From JALGWN01 sp964598025 (GTDB taxonomy: Bacteria; Arandabacterota; Arandabacteria; Arandabacterales; Arandabacteraceae), in assembly GCA_964598025.1 (NCBI GenBank), contig CAZRAU010000007.1, forward strand, positions 1 to 64,000: 64,000 nt of DNA. Direction: 5' to 3'. The translations under genes were made by a program, and so were the position numbers. Position 1 is the stretch's first letter; each line of letters begins with the position of its first letter. Of this stretch, positions 56,350 to 64,000 are shown piece after piece. The notes beneath the pieces are model-generated. The model was given only the letters and a program-made list of their open reading frames with translations. It had not been told where the DNA came from and did not search any database.

Positions 56350-59300
56350 CTATCTCCGCATGCTCTGCCTGGCGTCCTCGATATTGTCCATAATGTTCTT
56401 GTCACCGGGGCTTATCGCCAGAGCTTTCGTCCAGATCGAGACAGCCTCCTGATATCGCCCCTTCTCGGCCAATATGGTTGCGTAGTTGTTAAGGGCGCCG
56501 AGGTGGCCCGGATCGATTTCCAGTAACCGTCGGTAGAGCGTCTCCGCTTTGTCCAGATCCTCCTCGAGGAGCCAGCTGTATGCTACAGCGTCAATCGCCT
56601 CCGTGTTTTCAGGTTCGGCCTCCAGAACCAGATCAAGCTCGGCACGGCCTTCCGGATACATCCGTCTCCCGATGAAGCTCAGCCCCCGAATGTGGTGGGC
56701 CTCCATGTTAAAGGGTTCCATGGGAAGCACCCTGCCCACGGTCTCTGCGGCGTCTTTGGCTTTTCCCATCGCGAGTTCGGCTTCCGCCTTGAGCAGGTAG
56801 GCCGGCACATAATAAGGGTTGAGCGTCGTAGCTCTCTCCAGCAAGGCTATGGCGGTCGCAGGATCTCGGGTGAGCTCGATCGAGGCGAGGTTGTAATATG
56901 TTCGGGGGCTGCCCGGCAGAAGCTCTACCGCCCGCCTTGCCGCAGCGATGGCCTCCTCGACCCGTCCGCCGGCGAGCAGGCTCTTGGAGAACATGACAAG
57001 ATAGTCGGCCAGCCAGTGGGAGTATACACCGTTCAGCGGGCAAAGTGTCGGCGACTCGCTGAGCTGCGATACGGCCTCACGCAGTTTGCCCTCACGCAAA
57101 GAGGCCAGGGACCTGATGTAGTACTCGCGGGCTTTCCGGCACCTGTCGAGGCGATCTCTGAGGAGTTTGTACTCCGCCGATCTGCCGTCCAGTCCCGGGA
57201 TCAGCACTATGGGGTTCTCCGCGACCGAGTCGAGTGCATCCAGATCGTCGGTCCTTACAAGTTGAAGGGTTCTCCTGGCCCATTCGTGAAGCAATCTGTT
57301 CGAGTCATCTGTCAGGAGGTCCGCCCCGCCGCAGAGATCGAGCAGATTGTCCCTTCTCATCATGAGACAGCTGAGAAGTCCCAGCGGATCGGTCATACCC
57401 AGCCTGTTCAGATCTTCCTTGACCTCGGGCACGGCCATTCTGTTCCGGACCGCCTCTTCGGGAAAACTGAACGACCGCGAGCTCCCCAGGAGGATTATAT
57501 CATCACCCCCAACCGACCAGACGGTGACGTTGGGGAAATAGTATGCGAAAGTCTTGACAAGCGACCTGAAGGAATCCTTCCCAAGATCGAATGTGCTCAC
57601 CATCTGGCACATTATCCCAGTCGGCGCGAGCTTCGATCTCGCCAGTGAGAAAAAATCCCCGGTCAAGCCTTCGGCGCTCGCGAAAGAATAGGGTGGAGGG
57701 CTCTTGAGAATCATGACATCGTAGCGGTTGTCGGTGAAAAGCAAGTAGTTCCGCGCGTCTCCGACATGAAGGGTCAGACGAGGGTCTGCCAGGGCATCCC
57801 CGTTGTAGGGCGAGAAGAGGCGAGCTGCCCGGACGACGGCGGCCGAAGGTTCTGCACAGTCTATCTCCTCCACGGGATAGGCCTCAATCGAACGCAGGGT
57901 AAGGCCACCGTCGAGGCCGGTGATGAAGACCTTGCGCGGGTCTTCATGGACAAGCAGGGGAATGTGTGCGGCGAGGGAGTGGGGTACCATCCCGCTCTCG
58001 GCAGAGGCCCTGCTGCTTCCGTTGACCCTCAGGGTCATGGCATCCGGGGTGCGGTCTACCGACACGGTTATGTCCCGGTCATCCTGGTTGAACAACAGGT
58101 CTACTCCGGCCAGCGCCCGCGGCAGGTCGTCCACCTGTTTGAACTCCAGCGGCAGCGTATATATGCCGCGTGATAGCATCACAGGGTTCCACCGGGGCTG
58201 GCTTATGCTGAAAAGCACCGCCGCGAGGACCACCGGAGACATCAAAGCCAGTTTTCTCGCCGAGGTTGACCGCGCTGCGAGCAACAACAGCATCGAAGCG
58301 CCGACGGTGACCCATGGCACCAGTGTGATGAGGTCTCTGAGCGGGATGTTCGCACTCGGCAGAAAACGGGTCGCCAGCAGAGCCCCGAGAGCACCCAGGG
58401 CGAAGCGGGCCGGCCCGGTGCCGGTTGACCGGACGTTGTCACGACCGGCAGCCCGTGAAGCCATTTGCAGCAAGATACCCAGCAGCAAAGCGGGGGTGAA
58501 CATGATGAGAAACGCCAATATGAAATAGCCGGTCAGCAGATCTGCCCAGACCAGTGGGAGGTCACCGACCGCATCCAGAAAAATCAAAGGCAGCGCCCCG
58601 GCCGACCTGCCCAAGAAAAACAGGAGGACACCGGTTGCCCCCGTTACGATCCCCATGGAGATTTTAGGATCCGCTCGCTTCCCGGCGATCTGCGCGCCAA
58701 CGGCAGACCCGGCTGCGAGCCCGGCGAACAACGCAGTCAACAAGGCCGCCAGGGCCTGCAAGGACGGGCCTGTCGCCAGGAGGGAGAGCCTGAACCACAA
58801 GATCGCCCAGGTCGCCACGGCGAAGACGTAGATGGTTTCGAGTACAGCACGGCCGGCGGTTGAGTGGTTGTCGGCTTCCTCAGCAGACTCCGTGTCGGAG
58901 GCACTATCGGCCGAGTGCGCCACGCTCGGCCGGAAGAGGCCCGCCAAACCCGTGACGGCCGCCACAGCTGCCGCGATCGTCATGCAAGGGATGCCGCCCA
59001 GGCGCGGCAACATACCGAAAACGAGCATCACGGGACCTACCGCGAGGCCCAGGAAAAGCGACCAGAAGGGGTAGGCGGTACGGACCCGCCGGGGGCCGGT
59101 GGTTGTGGCTCCGAAGGCAAGAACTCCCCCGAGCAAGAAGCCCGGTATGAAGAGAACGCAGAACGTGACTGCCGCGACAACGGCGGTGAAAGCTCCGGCG
59201 GATGTAACCCCGGCACCCATCATGGCATCCGGGATGTTGCCCGCTGCCTTGAGAATCTGCCGCACCGGGATCCCGACCACTCCGAACGCAAACAGCGTCA

Positions 59301-59535
59301 AGGAGAGCATACGTGCCGGCGAGCCGACAAGCAGAGCTTTCCTGCCGAAGTACAGGCAGCCCAGCACGACACCGGAAAGAACCGAGCAAGGCACCCAGGC
59401 GCCCGTGAGAACCGGGTCGGCAAAAAGGCTGGGCAATGCCCTTGTCCAGATGTGGAGGAACACGAATACAGTGAATCCTGCAGCAAGCGACGCGAAAACG
59501 ACATAAGCATTGTGCGCCTTGGTGTCGGTCCTCAA
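56350..59535 (-). CDS. Giant membrane protein with spermidine-synthase-like domain and TPR repeats
   Basis: A TTG start at 59535 has AGGAGGA eight bases upstream and is preferred over the far ATG at 59607. About 1061 residues. Residues 10-480 have 12 to 14 hydrophobic segments. Residues about 500-740 are a Rossmann domain like spermidine synthases ('VFITGLDGGLTLRSIEAYPVEEIDCAEPSAAVVRAARLF', 'LTLHVGDARNYLLFTDNRYDVMILKSP', 'EGLTGDFFSLARSKLAPTGIMCQMV'). From about 830 to the end there are TPR repeats ('REAVSQLSE', 'EEAIAAARRAVELLPGSPRTYYNLASIE', 'DKAETLYRRLLEIDPGHLGALNNYATILAEKGRYQEAVSIWTKALAISPGD'). Polyamine synthesis is doubtful because known catalytic residues are not obvious. Known fusions of this type are uncharacterised. 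Confidence 0.82.
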   Translation of the reverse strand: MRTDTKAHNAYVVFASLAAGFTVFVFLHIWTRALPSLFADPVLTGAWVPCSVLSGVVLGCLYFGRKALLVGSPARMLSLTLFAFGVVGIPVRQILKAAGNIPDAMMGAGVTSAGAFTAVVAAVTFCVLFIPGFLLGGVLAFGATTTGPRRVRTAYPFWSLFLGLAVGPVMLVFGMLPRLGGIPCMTIAAAVAAVTGLAGLFRPSVAHSADSASDTESAEEADNHSTAGRAVLETIYVFAVATWAILWFRLSLLATGPSLQALAALLTALFAGLAAGSAVGAQIAGKRADPKISMGIVTGATGVLLFFLGRSAGALPLIFLDAVGDLPLVWADLLTGYFILAFLIMFTPALLLGILLQMASRAAGRDNVRSTGTGPARFALGALGALLATRFLPSANIPLRDLITLVPWVTVGASMLLLLAARSTSARKLALMSPVVLAAVLFSISQPRWNPVMLSRGIYTLPLEFKQVDDLPRALAGVDLLFNQDDRDITVSVDRTPDAMTLRVNGSSRASAESGMVPHSLAAHIPLLVHEDPRKVFITGLDGGLTLRSIEAYPVEEIDCAEPSAAVVRAARLFSPYNGDALADPRLTLHVGDARNYLLFTDNRYDVMILKSPPPYSFASAEGLTGDFFSLARSKLAPTGIMCQMVSTFDLGKDSFRSLVKTFAYYFPNVTVWSVGGDDIILLGSSRSFSFPEEAVRNRMAVPEVKEDLNRLGMTDPLGLLSCLMMRRDNLLDLCGGADLLTDDSNRLLHEWARRTLQLVRTDDLDALDSVAENPIVLIPGLDGRSAEYKLLRDRLDRCRKAREYYIRSLASLREGKLREAVSQLSESPTLCPLNGVYSHWLADYLVMFSKSLLAGGRVEEAIAAARRAVELLPGSPRTYYNLASIELTRDPATAIALLERATTLNPYYVPAYLLKAEAELAMGKAKDAAETVGRVLPMEPFNMEAHHIRGLSFIGRRMYPEGRAELDLVLEAEPENTEAIDAVAYSWLLEEDLDKAETLYRRLLEIDPGHLGALNNYATILAEKGRYQEAVSIWTKALAISPGDKNIMDNIEDARQSMRR

Positions 59536-59676
59536 CTTGTGATTCCTCCTGCCGATTGTGTCATGTCTTTGATTTGCATAGGGTATTATAAGGCCCACTG
59601 CTTCCACATGTCAATCGGCTGGGACGGATGTAACACCACACGGGCAACCCCGTGGTTTCCCGCGCAGGCGGATGAG

Positions 59677-59703
59677 GAAAGGGGGCCCTTGGCGGGCCCC
59701 CCG
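59677..59703 (-). terminator. Intrinsic terminator of the radical SAM gene
   Basis: On the minus strand GGGGGCCC and GGGCCCCC (59681-59688 and 59694-59701) form an 8-bp stem around GCCAA, followed by TTTCC. It lies 17 bases after the stop of the radical SAM gene. Confidence 0.65.
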
Positions 59704-59719
59704 CGATCAGAATCGCAAA

Positions 59720-61087
59720 TCACACGGCGCGGGCCACATTCTCCTGCCTCTCCAACTCGTCCTCCTTGTCGATCACCTCTCTGAGGGACTTGGAGTATGT
59801 GTCAAGCGAGTCGGCAAGATCGGTCACCAGGGTCTCGGCCCCCGGATGTGTGGGGTGAGCGCCGCTTTCCTCGACCACGGATCTCAGGATTTCCGGATGG
59901 TCGATGATCATGCACGGCATCCGATGGTCGGTGGCCAAAGGCTGCTTCGCCTTTATGCACCTGAAGAACGGCGAATTAATGACGTCCTTCAGTTTCTTGC
60001 CCTTTATGTTGTCGACCGCAAAGTGCGCGAACACACAGGGTTCGACATCACCGTGGCAGTTGATGTGCAAGTATTTCTTTGCACCGGCGATACAGCCATC
60101 GACATAATCGCCGTCGTTCCAGAAATCGGCAATGAAGATGGGTCTAGTCGACCGGAAGTACCTGACCTTCTTGCCGACCATACGCCTCTGTTCCGGCGTC
60201 GGCATGAGGTTTACGTCGGGCTTTCTGCCGATCGGTATGTAGACGAAGACCCATCCAAGGAAGCACCCGCGTCTGACCCATTCGTCGATGAACTCGTCAC
60301 TGGTGACGAACTCAGCGTTCTGCCGGGTCACGGTCAAGGAGAACCCGAACACCCCCTTGCGCTTGTTAAGACTCTCCATCGCCTGGGTGATCTTCTTGAA
60401 GGTTCCTTTGCCTCTGCGCTCATCGGTCTCCTTCTCGAAGCCCTCCACGCTGATGCAGGGCCAGACGTTGCCGAGATCGACAATCCTGGCGCAGGTCTCA
60501 TCGTCTAGGAGAGTCCCATTGGTATAGACCTGGAAGACACAGTCGTTATGCTTCTCGAATATGTCCATGAGGCCGTCCCAAACAAAAGGTTCACCGCCGG
60601 AGACAACATAGAGGTATATCCCGAGCTCTTTACCCTCTTGTATGATCCTGTCGAACTCCTCGAACGGAAGATCTTCATCCTTTGTATAATTGCCAGCATA
60701 GCATCCATAACACTTAAGATTGCATCGCATTGTAGGACTCACTACCAGTAATGATGGTGGATAGAAGCCTTCCTTCTCTCTGATACGGTGCCTCTTGTTG
60801 GGCGCGATCAACCCCTCCTTGACGATCAGATTGCGTAGTACCCTGTTGCGGACCTTGGGGTTTATGTCCCTGAGGAACCGCATGGCGAGTCTGCCCCCGG
60901 GATGACCGGCGCTGAATTTCTCACGGGCGCTCTTGATGACTCCCGACCAGTATTCATTGGTCGTGATCTTCTCCACCACCGTCACCACCTTGAGCAGTGC
61001 ATCGTCGGAACCGCGGGCGGCGATGGCGGCCATCTTGTCGAACGCTTTCTGGACGGTCTTCTCCTCAATCTGGTCTATCAAACTCAT
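59720..61087 (-). CDS. Radical SAM protein with C-terminal SPASM-like region
   Basis: The ATG at 61087 follows AAAGGAGGTGA. 455 residues. The radical SAM motif is 'SPTMRCNLKCYGCYAG' (CxxxCxxC, near 117-124); then 'YVVSGGEPFVWDGLMDIFEKHNDCVFQVYTNGTLLD', 'WPCISVEGFEKETDERRG', 'SLTVTRQNAE'. The C-terminal part has Cys residues in 'DGCIAGAKKYLHINCHGDVEPCVFAHFA' and 'FFRCIKAKQP...MPCMI', as in SPASM-type auxiliary clusters. An N-terminal helical region of about 105 residues precedes the core. Its substrate is unknown. SPASM enzymes often modify peptides, but no obvious peptide gene is adjacent. Single-gene unit with a good terminator. Confidence 0.88.
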   Translation of the reverse strand: MSLIDQIEEKTVQKAFDKMAAIAARGSDDALLKVVTVVEKITTNEYWSGVIKSAREKFSAGHPGGRLAMRFLRDINPKVRNRVLRNLIVKEGLIAPNKRHRIREKEGFYPPSLLVVSPTMRCNLKCYGCYAGNYTKDEDLPFEEFDRIIQEGKELGIYLYVVSGGEPFVWDGLMDIFEKHNDCVFQVYTNGTLLDDETCARIVDLGNVWPCISVEGFEKETDERRGKGTFKKITQAMESLNKRKGVFGFSLTVTRQNAEFVTSDEFIDEWVRRGCFLGWVFVYIPIGRKPDVNLMPTPEQRRMVGKKVRYFRSTRPIFIADFWNDGDYVDGCIAGAKKYLHINCHGDVEPCVFAHFAVDNIKGKKLKDVINSPFFRCIKAKQPLATDHRMPCMIIDHPEILRSVVEESGAHPTHPGAETLVTDLADSLDTYSKSLREVIDKEDELERQENVARAV

Positions 61088-61324
61088 TTTCTCACCTCCT
61101 TTCCGTGATGAAATCAAACAGGCCGAAATCAGCTGCTATGATACGTATGGTACCGCATAAGTCAACATCAAAGTTGAATATGTTCGGTCCTTCACTTGAC
61201 AGGCCTCCGTAGACTGACGTAGCTTTGGTATTGGGGAATCCGCCTGATGGAGTGGGTTCCGGCCGCTCCCGCAATGTGCGGTGTGATCAAGATGTGGGGC
61301 GCAGTCCGAATGACGGGATGGCGG

Positions 61325-62011
61325 ATGGATCTTAAAGAGCCCGTGGATGCGATAATACTGGACTTCGACGGCACCGTAGCGGATACGATGGGTTTTCTCA
61401 CCGAAACGGCTGCTTCGTTGCTGTCCGACAGGTATGGGATGCCGCCTGATCGAGCTCGCAGCGCCTATATCGAGACCTCCGGCCTGCCTTTTGTCCAGCA
61501 AATGGAGATCATCTTCCCGGGTGACCCCAGGAATTCCGGGACGGTCAGGGATTTCGAGAGCACCAAACGGGAAAACCTGATGGGTTTCAGGCTCTACCCC
61601 GATGCCACTCCTGCGATCACCGGCATCAGACGCAGCGGCATAAAGGTTTGTGTCTCGAGCAGCAATCTGGAGGACCTGATCCGGGACCTGCTGAAATCCA
61701 GAGGCCTGGAGGTGGACCTGGTCATGGGATTCAAGCCCGGTTTTGAGAAAGGCCGCGACCACTTCGATTTCGCCGCATCGGCCCTGAATACCGAATTGGC
61801 CCGGTTGGTTTTCGTGGGAGACAGCCACAGGGACGGTCTGACCGCCAGATCCGCCGGCATAAGGTTCATAGCAAGGACCGGGCTTCTTGATGCCGGGCAG
61901 ATCGAGGACTTGCTTCCCGGTGTGACGGTGGTGGACTCGCTTTTGGAGCTGTTGCCCCTCCTGGGTATAAACAAAGCCCAGGGCGGTCAAAGGGCCGACA
62001 CAACTTCCTGA
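61325..62011 (+). CDS. HAD-superfamily hydrolase (phosphoglycolate phosphatase-like)
   Basis: I take the ATG at 61325 (GGCGG just upstream; 61310 is possible). 228 residues. Motif I 'IILDFDGTVADT' with both Asp residues, cap domain, motif II Ser in 'VCVSSSNLEDLI', motif III Lys in 'MGFKPGFEKGRDHF', motif IV 'LVFVGDSHRDGLTAR'. Belongs to the Gph-like HAD family of small-molecule phosphatases. Substrate unknown. Divergent from the radical SAM gene. Confidence 0.88.
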   Translation: MDLKEPVDAIILDFDGTVADTMGFLTETAASLLSDRYGMPPDRARSAYIETSGLPFVQQMEIIFPGDPRNSGTVRDFESTKRENLMGFRLYPDATPAITGIRRSGIKVCVSSSNLEDLIRDLLKSRGLEVDLVMGFKPGFEKGRDHFDFAASALNTELARLVFVGDSHRDGLTARSAGIRFIARTGLLDAGQIEDLLPGVTVVDSLLELLPLLGINKAQGGQRADTTS

Positions 62012-62017
62012 GCTTCT

Positions 62018-62236
62018 CTAGGTACTCGGTAGGAGATCCACTACCTTCTGAATAATATTACCTTCGAACACAAAAGCCACCCGGTCACCGAAGTAGTACC
62101 AGGTATGGACCCTACCGTTGCGCAGTGTTTCGTCCGGCCTTCCGTAGATTCTCGCTACGGAGTATTGAAGACTTGCTTCCCCGTGTTCGCCGGCAACACT
62201 CTGCGCGAAATCACGATCTCCGGTAAGCTCGACCAT
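62018..62236 (-). CDS. Small SmpA/BamE-like protein
   Basis: 72 residues; the ATG at 62236 follows GGAGAGG. The C-terminal part 'VARIYGRPDETLRNGRVHTWYYFGDRVAFVFEGNIIQKVVDLLP' follows the small beta pattern of SmpA/BamE-like domains ('.LYG.PD......G....WYYG..V.F..G.V..V'). No signal peptide is seen. A good minus-strand promoter lies 70 bases upstream, which supports a real gene. Function unknown. Convergent with the HAD gene (6 bases between the stops). Confidence 0.6.
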   Translation of the reverse strand: MVELTGDRDFAQSVAGEHGEASLQYSVARIYGRPDETLRNGRVHTWYYFGDRVAFVFEGNIIQKVVDLLPST

Positions 62237-62307
62237 GTCTTGTCTCACCTCTCCATATCACACGCCACTGAGCCAAGGCATGGGGCCTTCTCTTTCAGAC
62301 TGAAATC

Positions 62308-62337
62308 ATTATATCATATCCCGGTCGCCGGAGTCAA
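62308..62337 (-). promoter_or_regulatory. Putative sigma-70 promoter (perfect -10)
   Basis: Minus strand: TTGACT, 18 bases, TATAAT. It drives the 72-residue gene ending at 62018. Confidence 0.6.
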
Positions 62338-62482
62338 GATATATCATAATCCAGCATGGGGCGGCCGGTGCGAGCCTCATGTTCCATCACGGCGGTGCCG
62401 ATAGATGGCCTGGAATCTTGACATCCTAGGGGCTGGGCTCTTAATCTTTGGGTGACATCCGGACTATCGAGAGGGGAGTATA

Positions 62483-63469
62483 TTGAAAGAGCGGATTCTT
62501 GTGACGGGCGGTGCCGGCTATGTGGGTTCGGTTTGCATTGCCAACCTTCGGGACAAAGGTCATCAGGTGCTGGTCTACGACAATCTCTCGACCGGACACC
62601 GGGCTGCGGTGCCCGAGGGAGTGCAGCTCGAGGTCGCGGATCTTGCCGAACGGGAACGGCTCTCGCGTATCATAACTTCATTTCAGCCTGATTTCGTGAT
62701 GCACTTCGCAGCCAGCGCACTTCTCGGCGAATCGATGAGCAAGCCCCTGGAATACTACGCCAATAATGTGACCAACGGCCACAATCTGATTCGTACAATG
62801 GTGGAGCACGATGTCAAGTCCTTGGTCTTTTCATCCACCTGTGCCATATACGGCGAGCCGGAGCGCATCCCGATGACTGAGGATGACCCCCGTAAGCCCA
62901 TGAACCCCTATGGCCGGAGCAAGCTGGCCTTCGAGCACCTCCTTGAAGACTGCGATTCCGCCTATGGCCTGAAGAGCGTGTGCCTCCGCTACTTCAATGC
63001 GGCCGGTGCGGCAGCTGGTCTGGGCGAGGATCACGACCCTGAGACCCACCTGATTCCGAACGTTCTCAAGTCCGCTCTCGGATTGAGGGACGAGCTGGTG
63101 GTGTTCGGGGATGACTATCCGACTCCCGACGGGACGTGCGTAAGGGATTATGTGCATATCGCCGACATTGCGGATGCGCACGAGAAAGCCCTGAACATAC
63201 TGAGAGGACACACCTCCGAGAAGATCAATCTCGGAAACGGCAAGGGCTTCTCGATACTTGATGTCATAAGGACCGCGGAGAAAGTCGCCGGTAAGGCTAT
63301 TCCCTATAAGGTATCCGCCCGCCGGGAGGGTGATCCCGCGGTTCTGGTCGCAAGTGCCGACAAGGCAAGGCAGCTGCTGGGGTGGCGACCGGCCTACGCC
63401 TCTCTGGGGAGTATCATAGAGAGCGCCTGGAAATGGCACAAGGAGCATCCTGATGGCTACCGATCCTAA
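62483..63469 (+). CDS. galE: UDP-glucose 4-epimerase
   Basis: 328 residues from a TTG with GAGGGGAG upstream. NAD loop 'ILVTGGAGYVGSVCIANL', 'MHFAASALLGESMSKPLEYYANNVTNGHNLI', catalytic Ser region 'VFSSTCAIYGEP' near 118 and Tyr-Lys in 'NPYGRSKLAFEHLL' near 142-146, 'LRYFNAAGAAAGLGEDHDPETHLIP', 'TPDGTCVRDYVHIADIADAHEKAL'. This is the complete GalE pattern. Supplies UDP-galactose for surface polysaccharide. The next gene starts inside its 3' end. Confidence 0.95.
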   Translation: MKERILVTGGAGYVGSVCIANLRDKGHQVLVYDNLSTGHRAAVPEGVQLEVADLAERERLSRIITSFQPDFVMHFAASALLGESMSKPLEYYANNVTNGHNLIRTMVEHDVKSLVFSSTCAIYGEPERIPMTEDDPRKPMNPYGRSKLAFEHLLEDCDSAYGLKSVCLRYFNAAGAAAGLGEDHDPETHLIPNVLKSALGLRDELVVFGDDYPTPDGTCVRDYVHIADIADAHEKALNILRGHTSEKINLGNGKGFSILDVIRTAEKVAGKAIPYKVSARREGDPAVLVASADKARQLLGWRPAYASLGSIIESAWKWHKEHPDGYRS

Positions 63470-64000
63470 CAGCGACTCCGATTCCAGAGAGGACCAGGTT
63501 CCGGCCGAACCTTGCCCTTCGGACACCGCGCGCGAGGGACCCGGTCACGCCGAGAGTTCTTCAAGGGAGACCGGCCCGGAATCAGATCCGGGGGTGGGTC
63601 TACTGGACGCCGCCGGAGGGCAGGAGAGGCTTCTCACCGTTGTAAAGGAGCAGGAAGCCAGAATCCGGGATCTCGAACGCAGCAACAACGGGATGGCGCT
63701 GCTGCTTGAGATACTCAATCACGTCCAGGCTGCCGATGATCTTGAGACCACACTTCGCATCATCCTCGCTTGTGTGACCTCGGGCTATTCCATCGGGTTT
63801 AACCGCGCCTTTCTATTTCTCCTCAGCGAGGACGGCACACGGCTGCGCGGGGCGCTCGCCGTAGGGCCCCGGAGCCCGCAGGAGGCAAGCGAAATCTGGA
63901 AGGACATCGAGGAGAAGGCCAACAATCTCCAGGATGTCGTCTCGGCGGCGAGGATGGGGGGCAGAGAGGGTGATGTGGAGCTGACCGAGCTTGCAAGGCG
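63453..64000 (+). CDS. GAF-domain signalling protein, N-terminal part
   Basis: ATG at 63453, overlapping the end of galE by 17 bases; the frame is open to the window edge (182 codons). The first 50 residues are polar and disordered (Ser/Asp/Glu/Pro-rich). A short coiled coil follows ('LLTVVKEQEARIRDLERSNNGMALLLEILNHV'), then the start of a GAF domain ('DDLETTLRIILACVTSGYSIGFNRAFLFLLSEDGTRLRGALAVGP'). The output domain is outside the window; a histidine kinase or diguanylate cyclase is likely. Confidence 0.75.
   Translation, partial: MATDPNSDSDSREDQVPAEPCPSDTAREGPGHAESSSRETGPESDPGVGLLDAAGGQERLLTVVKEQEARIRDLERSNNGMALLLEILNHVQAADDLETTLRIILACVTSGYSIGFNRAFLFLLSEDGTRLRGALAVGPRSPQEASEIWKDIEEKANNLQDVVSAARMGGREGDVELTELAR

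Overview
The window looks like a scaffold from an uncultivated, diderm, moderately GC-rich bacterium. Evidence for this: a phosphate-type outer-membrane porin ending in Phe, several lipoproteins, two secreted proteins with C-terminal FlgD-like type IX secretion sorting domains (plus a decayed third), parallel beta-helix exoproteins with a shared C-terminal tag, and three runs of N that mark scaffold gaps. This mix fits an FCB-type candidate phylum (Eisenbacteria, Krumholzibacteriota, Zixibacteria or Latescibacterota-like). That placement is inference from family content only.

Layout. 1-6.4 kb: methyltransferase tail, ammonium transporter, DUF5661 protein, and three exported proteins read rightward. 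6.7-12.9 kb (leftward): acyl-CoA dehydrogenase, EtfB, EtfA, HdrA and an HdrC/B-type iron-sulfur protein, an electron-transfer module joining beta-oxidation to heterodisulfide-reductase-like chemistry. 13-16 kb: HD-GYP and HEAT-repeat pair. 16.3-23.2 kb (leftward): propionyl-CoA carboxylase subunits, methylmalonyl-CoA mutase large subunit and epimerase, with a membrane lipoprotein at the end. 23.4-26.5 kb (rightward): leucine/valine-type dehydrogenase, butyrate kinase and crotonase, followed by tRNA-Glu(UUC). Together these three blocks describe amino-acid and acyl-CoA fermentation or oxidation through propionyl-CoA and butyryl-CoA.

26.6-33.9 kb is an accessory region of exported proteins (two beta-helix proteins, an S74-chaperone protein, a propeller-like lipoprotein) separated by clusters of 26-nt REP-like hairpins. 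33.9-38.0 kb (leftward) is a signalling block: AraC-type response regulator, MASE3-PAS histidine kinase (split by two assembly gaps), CheY-like receiver and an ECF-type sigma factor. 38.4-41.8 kb: DsrC, a NarI/DsrM-like membrane subunit, a DsrK/HdrD-like protein and a class V aminotransferase/desulfurase. 41.8-46.2 kb: a consensus promoter, a 29-codon gene with its own terminator, a heterodimeric ABC exporter and a Cys-rich 58-residue peptide gene. 46.4-52.6 kb: alcohol dehydrogenase, then an Rrf2-NifS-NadA-ThiF-MnmA sulfur-transfer operon. 52.6-64 kb: flippase-like membrane protein, phosphofructokinase, porin, a giant membrane/spermidine-synthase-like/TPR protein, a radical SAM protein, HAD phosphatase, GalE and the start of a GAF protein.

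The most unusual signals are: (1) a family of REP-like elements of fixed 26-nt length with a GTAG head and at least five mutually covarying stem types, whose GTAG head supplies the stop codon of neighbouring genes; (2) the isolated 29-codon gene with consensus-quality signals; (3) the Cys-rich peptide behind the ABC exporter pair; (4) the Acd-Etf-Hdr module; (5) DsrC with a minimal DsrMK-like pair without DsrAB; and (6) a shared C-terminal Trp-Gly...Lys...Tyr tag on the beta-helix proteins.
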